Shown piece after piece: positions 24,942 through 34,125 of a DNA stretch of 64,000 nt (position 1 is the first letter of the stretch; the number at the start of each line of letters is the position of its first letter). The stretch is taken from positions 396,678-460,677 of the forward strand of contig JAGOBA010000004.1 in NCBI GenBank assembly GCA_017983635.1. Reading direction: 5' to 3'. A model generated the notes under the pieces. It was not told where the DNA came from. It made no database searches and was given only the letters and a program-made list of their open reading frames with translations. This DNA comes from Alphaproteobacteria bacterium (GTDB taxonomy: Bacteria; Pseudomonadota; Alphaproteobacteria; Micropepsales; Micropepsaceae). Both the position numbers and the translations under genes were made by a program.

Positions 24942-25946
24942 ATGGATATCGGCGGGATCGCCCCATCACTTATTTTTCTGATCGCCGTCGCGTTGCTCTT
25001 CGACTTTTTGAACGGCTTGCACGATGCCGCCAATTCGATTGCCACAATCGTCTCGACGCGTGTGCTCAAGCCACACTACGCCGTTATCTGGGCGGCTTTC
25101 TTTAATGTGATCGCTTACTTTTTCTTCGGCGTTGCCGTGGCCAAGACCGTAGGCTCAGGCATTATTTCACCGACGCTGATCGACGACGGCGTGATCTTCG
25201 GCGCTCTTTCTGGCGCGATCGTTTGGAACATCGTGACATGGCTCGGCGGTATTCCGTCGTCAAGTTCGCACGCGCTCATCGGCGGCATCGTTGGCGCGGG
25301 TGTCGCCAAAGGCGGCTTCGGCGCCATCGTGTGGGCGGGCTTGACGAAGACGGTAGTCGCCATCGCAGGTTCGCCGTTGACCGGCGTGATCCTGGCGCTG
25401 CTGCTCGTTCTGATCGTGTCATGGAGCTTTGTGCGGACGACACCGACCTTCGCCGACGCAACCTTCAGGCGATTGCAGTTCCTCTCGGCCTCGCTTTATT
25501 CGCTGGGCCACGGCGGCAACGACGCCCAGAAAACGATGGGCATCATCACGGCGCTGCTCTATTCCCATGGCCAAATCAGCGGCGAGTTCCACGTGCCGCT
25601 CTGGGTGGCTCTGGTGTGCTATGCCGCCATGGGCCTGGGCACGCTGTTCGGCGGCTGGCGCATCGTCCACACGATGGGCTCGAAGATCACCCGCCTGACG
25701 CCAATGCAGGGTTTCTGCGCCGAGACCGCCGGCGCCGCGACATTGTTCGGCGCCAGCTACCTCGGCATCCCGGTCTCCACCACGCACACGATCACCGGCG
25801 CCATCATTGGCGTTGGCGCCGCCCGCCGCGCCTCGGCCGTCCGATGGGGCATCGCCAGGGGTATCGTCGTCGCCTGGATCATCACGATCCCAGCGTCCGC
25901 CTTGATCGCAGCGCTCGGGTATTGGTTGTCGTCGTTCGTGCTCTAA
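24942..25946 (+). CDS. Inorganic phosphate transporter, PiT family
   Basis: The protein has 334 aa and about ten membrane helices. Both PiT signature repeats are present: FLNGLHDAANSIATIVSTRV near residue 27 and SLYSLGHGGNDAQKTMGII near residue 190. It imports phosphate (usually as a metal-phosphate complex) with protons across the inner membrane. It follows its DUF47 partner in the same operon. I saw no clear PhoB box upstream. Confidence 0.94.
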   Translation: MDIGGIAPSLIFLIAVALLFDFLNGLHDAANSIATIVSTRVLKPHYAVIWAAFFNVIAYFFFGVAVAKTVGSGIISPTLIDDGVIFGALSGAIVWNIVTWLGGIPSSSSHALIGGIVGAGVAKGGFGAIVWAGLTKTVVAIAGSPLTGVILALLLVLIVSWSFVRTTPTFADATFRRLQFLSASLYSLGHGGNDAQKTMGIITALLYSHGQISGEFHVPLWVALVCYAAMGLGTLFGGWRIVHTMGSKITRLTPMQGFCAETAGAATLFGASYLGIPVSTTHTITGAIIGVGAARRASAVRWGIARGIVVAWIITIPASALIAALGYWLSSFVL

Positions 25947-26117
25947 GTCTTCACGCCTGTACGACAATCCGGTAGCGCAAGTGACGGCCGCCGCACGGCA
26001 CCATCGTTCCGCCGCAATCGCTGCAACAAGGCCCAAATCGCATCGCAATCGCGTCGTCATCGGCGCGCATCTCTAGTCCCACGAGCGGCACTGGACCGTC
26101 GCTCAGGGGATTTCACC

Positions 26118-28340
26118 ATGACATCGTTAGCTTACCTCCGCGGAGGGCCCTTCGGCTCGCCGCACGTATTGTTGCGCGGCGCGCTGATGGCGGCCGTCGC
26201 CTCCTTAACCTTCGCTGCCGGCTCCGTCACACGGGCCGACACCGTACCGACACTCACGCCCGAACCGGCCGTGCTCGTCACGCCCGACGACATGAACAGC
26301 GGTGCGCTCCTCCTCAAGACGACCGAAGCCGGCAAGTACCTGGAGGCCCCACGCCTTAAGACCGACGTCGCGATCACCGTAACCGGCCCGACGGCGCGCG
26401 CCGTGATCACCCAGCGCTTCGAGAACCCGTCCGACAAATGGGTCGAGGGCATCTACGTCTACCCTATGTCCCAGAACGCCGCCGTCGACACGATGAAAAT
26501 GCAGGTCGGCGACCGCTTCCTGGAAGGCCAAGTGAAAGAGCGCGTCGAGGCGCGTCAGATCTACGAGAAGGCCGCCGCCGAGGGTTATAAGGCCAGCCTG
26601 ATCGAACAACAGCGTCCGAACATGTTCACGAATTCGGTCGCCAATATCGGCCCGCATGAAACCATCGTCGTCCAGATCGAATACCAGGAAGCCGTTCGCC
26701 TCGACGGCGACAAGTTCGAACTCCGCTTACCCTTGGTCGTCGGCCCTCGCTACATCCCGGCGGGTGACCCGCAGCTCGTCGCCTACACCGACGACGACGC
26801 GATCATCTCCGTGAACTCGCCGGTCAAGGACGCCGACAAGATCACGCCGCCGGTTCTTCATCCGAAATTCGGCAAGATCAACCCGGTCTCGCTCAGCGTC
26901 AAACTGAAGGCTGGCGTCTCGCTTGCTGCGGTCAATAGCCTTTACCACCCGGCCAAGATCGAACGTCCCGACGCCCAATCCGCAAACGTCACCGTCGACG
27001 GGCCCGTGCCCGCGGACCGCGACTTCGTCTTGAATTGGCGCGTGGCCGCGACCGGCAAGCCGCAGGCGACGCTGTTCCGCGAGACGATCGGCTCGGACAA
27101 CTACTACCTAGCGATGATCGTGCCGCCCCAAGGCGCGGCGAAACGGCGCCAGCCGCGCGAGGCGGTCTTCGTGATCGACAACTCCGGCTCGATGGCCGGG
27201 GAGTCAATGCGCCAGGCGAAGGCGGCATTGTTGAGCGCGCTGACGAAGTTGAAGCCGGAAGACAAGTTCAACGTCATCCGCTTCGACGACACTTTCGACG
27301 TCTTGTTCAAGACGGCCGTGACAGCAGATGCCGCGAACTTGAAGATCGCGGAGAACTTCGTCAGCAAGCTTGACGCGAACGGCGGTACGGAAATCTATGC
27401 CGCCCTGCAGCAGGCCTTGTTCGACGCCACGCCGAAAGATACGACCCACCTGCGTCAGGTGATCTTCCTGACCGACGGTGCTGTCGGCAACGAAGATCAG
27501 GTGTTGCAGGAGATCGGCAAATCGCTCGGCCGCTCGCGCCTTTTCACAGTCGGTATCGGCTCCGCGCCGAACACGTTCCTGATGAATCACATCGCCACGT
27601 TGGGCCGTGGCACGTTCACCCACATTGGCGCCGAATCCGAAGTGGACGCCCGCGTGACGGAGCTCTTCAACAAACTCGAAAGCCCCGTCATGACGGACCT
27701 GCGCGTGGCCGACGGTGTGAAGTTGGAGACTTGGCCGAACCCGATCCCGGACCTCTATGCGGGCGAACCGATCGTGCTGACTGCCGTTACGGGCGCACAG
27801 TCTGGTCAGGTCAACCTCGTCGGCCGCATCGGGCAGACCCCGTGGACCGCGACGCTTGACCTCGCGACCGCGGTGAAAGGTAGCGGCGTCTCCAAGCTCT
27901 GGGCTCGTTCAAAAATCTCGGCGATCGAAGCGCTGCGCTATAAGGGTGCCAACGAAGGCGACGTCGACGCGGAAGTCCTGCGCGTGGCGCTCGCCCACCA
28001 CTTGGTCTCGCGCTTGACGAGCCTGGTTGCGGTTGACGTCACGCCGAGCCGCCCGGTTGGCGAAGTCTTGAACAGCCAAGAGATGCCGACGAACTTGCCG
28101 CACGGCTGGAACTTCGAGAAAGTCTTTGGCGAAGACCCATCGAACCCGATGATCAAAGCCTCGGTCGACGAAAGTCTGATGCTGAAACTTGCCATGTCCG
28201 ACAAGCCCGCAACGGCGGCGGACGGGCAGGGCGTCAATCTCCCGCAAACGGACGCCGGCACCGCATTGCAACTTCTGCTCGGCGTTCTAGCTCTGACCGC
28301 CGGCACTGTCCTCCTCTTAGCCTTCCGTACACGGACTTAA
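26118..28340 (+). CDS. VIT/VWA-domain sortase target protein (class GN sortase substrate)
   Basis: This is a 740-aa exported protein. A signal sequence ends near FAAGSVTRA. A VIT domain (about residues 55-190; AVITQRFENPSDKWVEGIYV, ARQIYEKAAAEGY) is followed by a VWA domain with a complete MIDAS start (D354-N-S-G-S) and LTDGAVGNE. The C-terminus has LPQTD (708-712), a hydrophobic helix and a short basic end (FRTRT), i.e. a sortase sorting signal. It matches the family I know as the proteobacterial sortase target protein, encoded beside one dedicated sortase. The sortase follows 268 bp downstream, after two hairpin elements. Confidence 0.9.
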   Translation: MTSLAYLRGGPFGSPHVLLRGALMAAVASLTFAAGSVTRADTVPTLTPEPAVLVTPDDMNSGALLLKTTEAGKYLEAPRLKTDVAITVTGPTARAVITQRFENPSDKWVEGIYVYPMSQNAAVDTMKMQVGDRFLEGQVKERVEARQIYEKAAAEGYKASLIEQQRPNMFTNSVANIGPHETIVVQIEYQEAVRLDGDKFELRLPLVVGPRYIPAGDPQLVAYTDDDAIISVNSPVKDADKITPPVLHPKFGKINPVSLSVKLKAGVSLAAVNSLYHPAKIERPDAQSANVTVDGPVPADRDFVLNWRVAATGKPQATLFRETIGSDNYYLAMIVPPQGAAKRRQPREAVFVIDNSGSMAGESMRQAKAALLSALTKLKPEDKFNVIRFDDTFDVLFKTAVTADAANLKIAENFVSKLDANGGTEIYAALQQALFDATPKDTTHLRQVIFLTDGAVGNEDQVLQEIGKSLGRSRLFTVGIGSAPNTFLMNHIATLGRGTFTHIGAESEVDARVTELFNKLESPVMTDLRVADGVKLETWPNPIPDLYAGEPIVLTAVTGAQSGQVNLVGRIGQTPWTATLDLATAVKGSGVSKLWARSKISAIEALRYKGANEGDVDAEVLRVALAHHLVSRLTSLVAVDVTPSRPVGEVLNSQEMPTNLPHGWNFEKVFGEDPSNPMIKASVDESLMLKLAMSDKPATAADGQGVNLPQTDAGTALQLLLGVLALTAGTVLLLAFRTRT

Positions 28341-28350
28341 TCCACCACCA

Positions 28351-28382
28351 CCCCTCTCCCTTCACTCTAGAAGGGAGAGGGG
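28351..28382. repeat. Perfect 13-bp hairpin
   Basis: CCCCTCTCCCTTC (28351-28363), a 6-base loop, and GAAGGGAGAGGGG (28370-28382) pair perfectly, 10 bp after the sortase-target stop codon. No T-run follows. This is a widespread repeat type in proteobacterial intergenic DNA, and may weaken read-through into the sortase gene. Confidence 0.75.
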
Positions 28383-28434
28383 CCGGGGGTGAGGGATCCT
28401 CGCCATGCTAGCCCCAGCCGAATTCCTGCAGATG

Positions 28435-28589
28435 GAAGAAGAGATTGAACCACGAAGCACACCAAGCTGCTCGCGGCGAATCGCAAAGGTTTGCTCCGCG
28501 CGTAGCGCCATCATGTTGAGCTACGTGCGCGGCGGCGCAGCCATCCAGGCAGAGAGGCTTGGCGTGCTTCGTGGTTCAATTTCTTCTTC
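28435..28589. repeat. Palindromic element with 32-bp inverted arms
   Basis: Arm 28435-28466 and the reverse complement of arm 28558-28589 agree at 30 of 32 positions, and both differences still allow G-U pairs. The core is TTGAACCACGAAGCAC. The 91-bp interior has a smaller hairpin (GCGCGTAGC with GCTACGTGCGC). The ACCACGAAG core also occurs in the 12053-12291 element, suggesting one dispersed family. It ends 19 bp before the sortase start codon. Confidence 0.78.
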
Positions 28590-28608
28590 GCGATCTTCGT
28601 GCGTTCGT

Positions 28609-29175
28609 GTGACTCCCGTAACTTTCCTCGCCGCCGCCCTCATCCTCGTCGGCGGTTACCTGACCGCTCACGCGATCTACATCCAAGCAAAAGCGGTCGT
28701 CGCCCAGGTCCTGCTCGAGCGCGCCTGGGACTCGACAATCGCCACCGGCCAACCCGTGAAAGCCTGGGCTTGGGCCGACACCTGGCCCGTCGCCCGCATC
28801 ACCTTCCCGCGCCTGAACGAATCCGCGATCATCCTCGAAGACGCCGGCGGCGAGGCGCTCGCCTTCGGCCCCGCTCATGTCGCGGGCACGCCGAAGCTCG
28901 GCGCAAACGGAACCAGCGTCGTCGGCGGCCACCGCGACACCCACTTCACCTTCATCAAAGCGTTAAAGCCCGGCGACACGATCAACGTCGCCACGCCGGA
29001 CGGCAAGACCATCCGTTACAAGATGACCGGCTCCACCATCGTCCACGCCCGCGCCTCCGGCATCACGACGACCGGCGCGAAACCGCGCCTGGCGCTGGTC
29101 ACCTGCTATCCCTTCGACGGCCTACAACGCGGCCCGTTGCGGTATGTGGTGTTCGCAGAAACCGAGAACCGCTAG
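28609..29175 (+). CDS. Class GN sortase
   Basis: The protein has 188 aa from GTG 28609; upstream the frame is open but runs through the palindromic repeat, so I reject a longer start. An N-terminal membrane anchor (FLAAALILVGGYLTAHAIYI) precedes the sortase beta-barrel. The catalytic triad is visible: His108 in VVGGHRDTHF, Cys166 in LALVTCYPFDG, and Arg178 in GPLRYVVF. It should cleave the LPQTD signal of the VIT/VWA protein upstream and transfer it to an unknown amine acceptor in the periplasm. One target and one sortase in tandem is the usual Gram-negative arrangement. Confidence 0.92.
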   Translation: MTPVTFLAAALILVGGYLTAHAIYIQAKAVVAQVLLERAWDSTIATGQPVKAWAWADTWPVARITFPRLNESAIILEDAGGEALAFGPAHVAGTPKLGANGTSVVGGHRDTHFTFIKALKPGDTINVATPDGKTIRYKMTGSTIVHARASGITTTGAKPRLALVTCYPFDGLQRGPLRYVVFAETENR

Positions 29176-29636
29176 GGCCCGCGCGAGCGTTTAGACCGGT
29201 TGACCGCCTCATCCAACGCTTGCAGAAAGCGCGAGCGATCGCCGGCCGCAAACGGCTTCGGCCCGCCCGTGATCTCGCCGGTCGCGCGCAAGTGTTCCAT
29301 CAATCCGCGCTGCGCCATTGCGGCACCGATCGAGGCCTGCGTGAACGGCCGCCCCGTCGGTCCAATCGCCTGCGCGCCGTTCTGCAGGCAGCGATGCGCC
29401 AGTGGAATGTCGGCTGTTACCACGATGTCGCCAGTGGTTGCGCGGTCGACAATCCAATCGTCCGCAACATCAGGCCCCTGCGCCACGACGACCATTTCGA
29501 TCAACGGCTCAATCGGCACGCGTACGCCGCCGTTCGAAATCACATAGACCTTCAGCCCATACCGCCGCCCGACGCGATAGACCTCTTCCTTGACCGGACA
29601 GGCATCGGCGTCGACGAAAATCTCTATCGGTTTCAC
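29172..29636 (-). CDS. YaiI/YqxD family protein (DUF188)
   Basis: The protein has 154 aa with the DUF188 pattern: IEIFVDADACPVKEEVYRVG, VVAQGPDVADDWIV, VVTADIPLAHRCL and LMEHLRATGEITGGPKPF. The fold is PIN-like, with acidic residues (D10, D12, D60-61) in place for a metal site, so nuclease activity on RNA is suspected but unproven. Its last 4 bp overlap the convergent sortase gene and its start overlaps the bioA stop by 4 bp, so it is probably read from the bioA transcript. Confidence 0.9.
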   Translation of the reverse strand: MKPIEIFVDADACPVKEEVYRVGRRYGLKVYVISNGGVRVPIEPLIEMVVVAQGPDVADDWIVDRATTGDIVVTADIPLAHRCLQNGAQAIGPTGRPFTQASIGAAMAQRGLMEHLRATGEITGGPKPFAAGDRSRFLQALDEAVNRSKRSRGP

Positions 29637-30907
29637 GAGACTGTGATCTCTCTCACGACGTCAACCATCGCATCGGTGAGCGTCGTCAGTTCGGCGTCCG
29701 AGATAATCAGCGGTGGCGTCGTGTAGACGATGTTGCCGAACGGCCTGACCCAAACGCCGTGCTCGATTAGCCGCCGTCGCGCATCCGCTGTGTCGAGGCG
29801 ATCGAGTTCGATCACACCGATCGCGCCCTTCACGCGCACGTCCTTAACGCCGGGCATCCCGCGGGCGGCTTCGAGCTCGCGCTTCAGAACGCCTTCGATC
29901 CGCGCCGCCTGCTCCAGCCGCGGTTCGCGCTCGAATAGATCGAGGGACGCGTTCGCCGACGCGCAGGCGAGGGCGTTGCCCATGTAGGTCGGCCCGTGCA
30001 TCAGCGCGGCGCCGGAGGAGTCCGATAAGAATCCTTCGAACACCCACGCGCTGGCTACTGTTGCGGCCAGCGGCAGCGTCCCGCCGGTCAGCGCCTTGCC
30101 GAGGCAGACGATGTCCGGCACGAGCCCGGCCTCATCCATCGCGAACATGGATCCCGTGCGCGCGAAGCCGGTGAAAATCTCGTCCAAGATGAACAGCACC
30201 CCATGACGGCGCGCCGCGTCCGCGATCGCGCGCAGCGTTGCGGCCGAATGAAACTTCATGCCGCCGGCGCCTTGCACCAGCGGTTCCACGATCACGGCCG
30301 CAATGTCGCTACGATGTCGGGTCAGCACATCGTCCAGCGCCTGAGCGCGCGCGGCGTCGGTGGGCAGATCGACCACGAACTGCTCGGCCAGCACGCCTTT
30401 GAACAGGCTATGCATGCCTTCGTCGGGATCGCAGATCGCCATCGTGCCGAACGTGTCGCCGTGATAACCCTGTTTGAAGCTCACCACTTTCGTCCGACCA
30501 GGCTCGCCGCGATTGATCCAGAATTGGATCGCCATTTTCAGCGCCACCTCGACCGCGACCGAACCCGAGTCCGTGAAGAACACGCGACTCAAATCGCCCG
30601 GCAACATCTTCGCCAGCCGGCTCGCCAACACATAAGCCTGCTCATGCGCCAGCCCGCCCAGCATCACATGCGGCAGTGTCGCCAACTGCCGCCCCACCAC
30701 GTCGCGAATGTGCGGATGGTTGTAGCCGTGTGCGGCCGTCCACCACGACGCCACACCATCGAGCAACTCGCGCCCGTCCGCGAGCTTCAGCCGTGCGCCT
30801 TCCGCGCCGACTATGGCGAGCGGCAGCGGCGCCGTCTTCATTTGCGCATACGGAAGCCAGATATGTTCCCAACCGGCGGAAAGCCAAGCGGGTGCGCGCT
30901 GATCCAC
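29633..30907 (-). CDS. bioA: Adenosylmethionine-8-amino-7-oxononanoate aminotransferase
   Basis: The 424-aa PLP enzyme of biotin synthesis converts 8-amino-7-oxononanoate to 7,8-diaminononanoate with S-adenosylmethionine as amino donor. Class III aminotransferase features are clear: HIWLPYAQMK region near residue 15, GVASWWTAAHGYNHP (the WW..HGY substrate loop typical of BioA), FILDEIFTGFARTGSMFA, and the PLP lysine in LCLGKALTGGTLPLA. It is divergent from bioF-bioD; no recognisable BioR or BirA operator was seen in the 93-bp gap. Confidence 0.95.
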   Translation of the reverse strand: MDQRAPAWLSAGWEHIWLPYAQMKTAPLPLAIVGAEGARLKLADGRELLDGVASWWTAAHGYNHPHIRDVVGRQLATLPHVMLGGLAHEQAYVLASRLAKMLPGDLSRVFFTDSGSVAVEVALKMAIQFWINRGEPGRTKVVSFKQGYHGDTFGTMAICDPDEGMHSLFKGVLAEQFVVDLPTDAARAQALDDVLTRHRSDIAAVIVEPLVQGAGGMKFHSAATLRAIADAARRHGVLFILDEIFTGFARTGSMFAMDEAGLVPDIVCLGKALTGGTLPLAATVASAWVFEGFLSDSSGAALMHGPTYMGNALACASANASLDLFEREPRLEQAARIEGVLKRELEAARGMPGVKDVRVKGAIGVIELDRLDTADARRRLIEHGVWVRPFGNIVYTTPPLIISDAELTTLTDAMVDVVREITVS

Positions 30908-31000
30908 GTGTTAACCCCAAGAACTGCGCGGGCAACATAGGTGAGGCCCGGCGCGCGTCAAGCGGTTGGCCGGCGGCTCTCATCCCTGTACATAGAGCCG

Positions 31001-32116
31001 ATGAGATCGTTGGACGACTTCGCCCGCCACAAACTTGACCAGCTCGCGTCGGAATCGCTCGGCCGCGCGCTGCGGACGGTCGCGGCGAATGTCGGGCCAC
31101 TCAATTTCTGTTCGAATGACTATCTGGGCCTGTCGCAAGATACGCGCTTGAAAGCAGCCGCCGCAACCGCCGCGCAAGAGTTCGGCGCCGGTGCAGGTGC
31201 CTCGCGCCTCGTCACCGGTAACCACCCGCTTTACGAGAGGCTGGAGCGCAAACTTGCCACGTTGAAGGCGACCGACGCCGCGATCGTCTTCGGCTCCGGC
31301 TATCTCGCCAATGTTGGCACGATCCCCGTGTTCGCGAGCGAGGGTGATTTGATCCTAGTCGATGAACTCGCGCATGCCTGCATGCTGTCCGGCGCAAAGC
31401 TTTCCGGCGCGACGGTCGTGCTCTTCCGCCACAACGACATCGCCCACCTGCGCGAACTGCTGAGTGCACACCGTACGAGTGCCCGCCACTGCCTGATCCT
31501 CACCGAGGGCGTCTTCAGCATGGACGGCGACCTCGCGCCGTTGCCGGAGATTTTCGCCGCCGCGCGTGCGCATCACGCGTGGCTGATGACCGATGACGCG
31601 CACGGCCTCGGCGTGATCGGTGACGGCAGGGGCGCCGCGGCGCATTGGGGTGTCGCGCCCGACATCCAAATGGGAACGCTCTCGAAGGCGGCCGGTGCCT
31701 ACGGCGGTTACGTCGCGGCGAGCAAGCCGGTGATCAATCTCCTGATCAACCGCGCCCGCTCGTTTGTCTACGCGACGGGTCTGCCGCCTGCTGTGATCGC
31801 TGCCGCAACGGCCGGCATCGACGTCATCGCAACGGACAAATCGCTCTGCGCTAAGCCGCTCGCACTCGCCAAGCAGTTCTGCGCGCTGCTGAACCTGCCC
31901 GCGCCGCAGTCGGCGATCGTGCCGTTGATCCTCGGCCCCTCAGCCGCGGCGCTGGAAGCGTCGGCGGCGCTCGAGGCCCAAGGCTTCCTCGTCACGGCGA
32001 TCCGCCCGCCCACGGTCCCGCACGGCACCGCGCGACTGCGCATCACCTTCACCGCCGCGCATCGTGAAGCCGACGTCGCGCGCCTCGTCGAAGCGGTCCG
32101 TCCATTCGTCCGATGA
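31001..32116 (+). CDS. bioF: 8-amino-7-oxononanoate synthase
   Basis: The protein has 371 aa from MRSLDDFARHKLDQL. It is a PLP-dependent alpha-oxoamine synthase that joins pimeloyl-ACP/CoA and alanine. Motifs: NFCSNDYLGLSQDTRLK, GAGASRLVTGNHPLYERLE, DDAHGLGVIGDGRG, and the PLP lysine in GTLSKAAGAYGGYV. The ATG sits at 31001; a frame extension of 20 codons upstream is less likely. Its end overlaps the bioD start by 4 bp. The pimeloyl unit is also what the downstream Bad-type pathway would produce, but no direct link is implied. Confidence 0.94.
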   Translation: MRSLDDFARHKLDQLASESLGRALRTVAANVGPLNFCSNDYLGLSQDTRLKAAAATAAQEFGAGAGASRLVTGNHPLYERLERKLATLKATDAAIVFGSGYLANVGTIPVFASEGDLILVDELAHACMLSGAKLSGATVVLFRHNDIAHLRELLSAHRTSARHCLILTEGVFSMDGDLAPLPEIFAAARAHHAWLMTDDAHGLGVIGDGRGAAAHWGVAPDIQMGTLSKAAGAYGGYVAASKPVINLLINRARSFVYATGLPPAVIAAATAGIDVIATDKSLCAKPLALAKQFCALLNLPAPQSAIVPLILGPSAAALEASAALEAQGFLVTAIRPPTVPHGTARLRITFTAAHREADVARLVEAVRPFVR

Positions 32117-32751
32117 CCCTGACCTTTATCACCGCCACCGGCACGGAGCTCGGCAAGACCTATGTCGCCTGCCGTCTGATCGAAGCGTTACGCGCGCGCG
32201 GGACCGCCGTTGACGCGATCAAGCCCGTGCTCAGCGGTTTCGACCCCGCCGACGCCGCCGCAAGCGACAGCGGCCTTATCTTGCAAGCACTCGGCCGTCC
32301 GGCGAATGCCAACGAGATCGACACGATCTCCCCTTGGCGCTTCAAAGCCCCGCTTTCCCCCGACATGGCCGCCGAGCGTGAAGGCGCTCGGCTCGCCCTG
32401 GATCAGGTCGCCGCCTTCTGCCGCAAGCCCCGCGCAGGCATCACGCTGATCGAAGGCGCCGGCGGCATCATGTCCCCGCTCGGCCACGACTTTACGAATC
32501 TCGACCTTATCAAGGCGCTCGACGTCCGCACGATCCTGATCGCAGGCACCTATCTCGGCACGATCAGCCACACGCTGACTGCCTGCGCCGTCCGCCCGCA
32601 CGCCGCCATCGTACTTAGCGAATCGACGGCGAGCCCGGTTGACGCTGAGGAAACGGCGGCCACGATGGCACGCTTCACAGCGGCGCCGATTGTTGTCGTG
32701 CGCCGCGGCGCAAGGGTTCCGCAGCGTCTGGTGGACTTGATAACCGGCTAG
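32113..32751 (+). CDS. bioD: Dethiobiotin synthase
   Basis: The 212-aa ATP-dependent enzyme closes the ureido ring of dethiobiotin from diaminononanoate and CO2. The P-loop is TFITATGTELGKTYVACRLI, followed by AIKPVLSGFDP (catalytic Lys) and the Mg/substrate stretch TLIEGAGGIMSPLG. Translation is coupled to bioF by the ATGA overlap. bioB and bioC are not in the window. Confidence 0.93.
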   Translation: MTLTFITATGTELGKTYVACRLIEALRARGTAVDAIKPVLSGFDPADAAASDSGLILQALGRPANANEIDTISPWRFKAPLSPDMAAEREGARLALDQVAAFCRKPRAGITLIEGAGGIMSPLGHDFTNLDLIKALDVRTILIAGTYLGTISHTLTACAVRPHAAIVLSESTASPVDAEETAATMARFTAAPIVVVRRGARVPQRLVDLITG

Positions 32752-32791
32752 GTTATCGACAACCGCGGCGCGCCATGCCATTTCGCACCGC

Positions 32792-33604
32792 ATGAGCGAA
32801 CACCCCCTCGACCAAGCCACGACACTCGAACGCCAATCGGCCGAGCGACTCACCGGCCGCACCAGCCCCTTCTATTCGAACTTCGGCGGCCCGTTCGGCG
32901 GCTTCACGGCGGCGGCGCTTCTGCGCGCTGTACTCGAAGATCCGCGCCGGCAAGGCACGCCGGTTGCGCTCACCGTCAACTACTGCGCGGCGATCACTGA
33001 GGGTGCGTTCGAGATCGAGTGCCGCGAGCGCCGCACCGGCAAGTCGACGCAACACTGGTCGCTCGAGCTCCGCCAAGGCGAGACGGTCGCCGCGACCGCC
33101 AGCGTCGTCTGCGGCCACCGCCGCGAAGTCTGGTCGCATCACGCCGCCAAGCCGCCCGAGATGCCGCCACCGGAGCAAGTGCCGGTGTTCGACAAGTTTC
33201 GCCCCGGCGGCTGGACCAGCCGCTACGAGATGCGCTTCGCCGAGGGCGAGCCGGACTTTACCCCGCGCGACGGCTCGGAGGTGCGCTCCGCCTTCTCGAA
33301 GCTCTGGATGCGCGACGCGCCCACGCGCCCGCTCGACTATCTCTCGCTCGGCTGTATGAGCGACGCCTTCATCATCCGCGCCTTCCTCGCCCGCCCGAAG
33401 TTCGTGCCCGTCGGCACGATCACGCTGACGACATTCTTCCATGCGGGTGAAGAAGCCATGCGCGCGCAAGGCACCACCCCGCTCCTCTGCACCGCCGACG
33501 CCCACCTCTTCGCCGACGGTTTCGCCGATCAGATCGCGCACCTGTGGGGCAAGGACAGCCGCCTGCTTGCAACCAGCACGCAGATCGTTTGGTATAAGGA
33601 GTAG
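32792..33604 (+). CDS. Acyl-CoA thioesterase, double-hotdog (TesB-like)
   Basis: This is a 270-aa two-hotdog protein. The first half has FYSNFGGPFGGFTAAALLRA and LTVNYCAAITEGAFEIECRE; the second half has PLDYLSLGCMSDAFIIRAFL, VGTITLTTFFHA and DAHLFADGFADQIAHLWG with the conserved acidic and polar active-site positions. It probably hydrolyses a medium-chain acyl-CoA. It lies 40 bp after bioD on the same strand and could be read from the same transcript, though a role in biotin synthesis is not indicated. Its stop codon abuts that of the convergent NTF2-like gene. Confidence 0.85.
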   Translation: MSEHPLDQATTLERQSAERLTGRTSPFYSNFGGPFGGFTAAALLRAVLEDPRRQGTPVALTVNYCAAITEGAFEIECRERRTGKSTQHWSLELRQGETVAATASVVCGHRREVWSHHAAKPPEMPPPEQVPVFDKFRPGGWTSRYEMRFAEGEPDFTPRDGSEVRSAFSKLWMRDAPTRPLDYLSLGCMSDAFIIRAFLARPKFVPVGTITLTTFFHAGEEAMRAQGTTPLLCTADAHLFADGFADQIAHLWGKDSRLLATSTQIVWYKE

Positions 33605-34093
33605 CTACCTTTCCGAGGGCAACGCGAGCGACGCCTGACCGAACGCATAGCGCCAGCCGGTGGGCGTGCGAACGTAGGTGTCGCTGAACCAGAGTTTCGT
33701 TTCGACCGTCTTGCCGCCGGTGGTCGCCTTCAGCAGCAGCTTCGCGGTCACGATCGCTGTGTCGCCGTACATGCGCACCGCTTGGGTGCCCGCCTCTTCG
33801 TCCTGCAGTTCGTAGACATATTTCTTGTCGCGCGCGTTCTTGAGCAGATGTGCCTTGTTGTACGCGTCGCCGGTGCCGAGCACGAGGATGAAGTCGTCGT
33901 GCAGGATGCGGTCCATCGTTTCCGCGTCGTTTCGCTTCACGGCCAACTGATACTGGGTATCGAGCGCCGCGACGACCTTCGCGTCCTGTAAGGGATCTGC
34001 AAATGTCGGCGCCGCGAAGCCGACGAGTGCAAACAGGCTTAACAGAGTGCCAGCCATCGTGCCTGGCTTGCTGCGCCGAATGTCGGTATGCAT
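33605..34093 (-). CDS. Exported nuclear-transport-factor-2-like protein (DUF4440 type)
   Basis: This is a 162-aa protein with a signal sequence (GTLLSLFALVGFAAPTFA) and one SnoaL/NTF2-like cone domain: VAALDTQYQLAVKRNDAETM, ILHDDFILVLGTGDAYNK, VRMYGDTAIVTAKLLLKA and KLWFSDTYVRTPTGWRYAFG. Such single-domain proteins are often of unknown function or act as isomerase-like binding proteins; the signal suggests a periplasmic site. The gene is isolated between convergent and divergent neighbours. Confidence 0.85.
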   Translation of the reverse strand: MHTDIRRSKPGTMAGTLLSLFALVGFAAPTFADPLQDAKVVAALDTQYQLAVKRNDAETMDRILHDDFILVLGTGDAYNKAHLLKNARDKKYVYELQDEEAGTQAVRMYGDTAIVTAKLLLKATTGGKTVETKLWFSDTYVRTPTGWRYAFGQASLALPSER

Positions 34094-34125
34094 CGGGTTC
34101 TCCTCAATGAATTTGAGCCAACGTA

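Noticed and set aside
28405..28608. N-terminal extension of the sortase gene
   Set aside because: The frame is open by chance through the palindromic repeat. The translated extension has no signal or anchor, whereas GTG 28609 gives the usual membrane anchor.
30908..31000. BioR or BirA operator between bioA and bioF
   Set aside because: I looked for the TTATAGATAA-type BioR palindrome and for a long AT-rich BirA site; neither is present. Only a GTTAAC is seen, which is too short.
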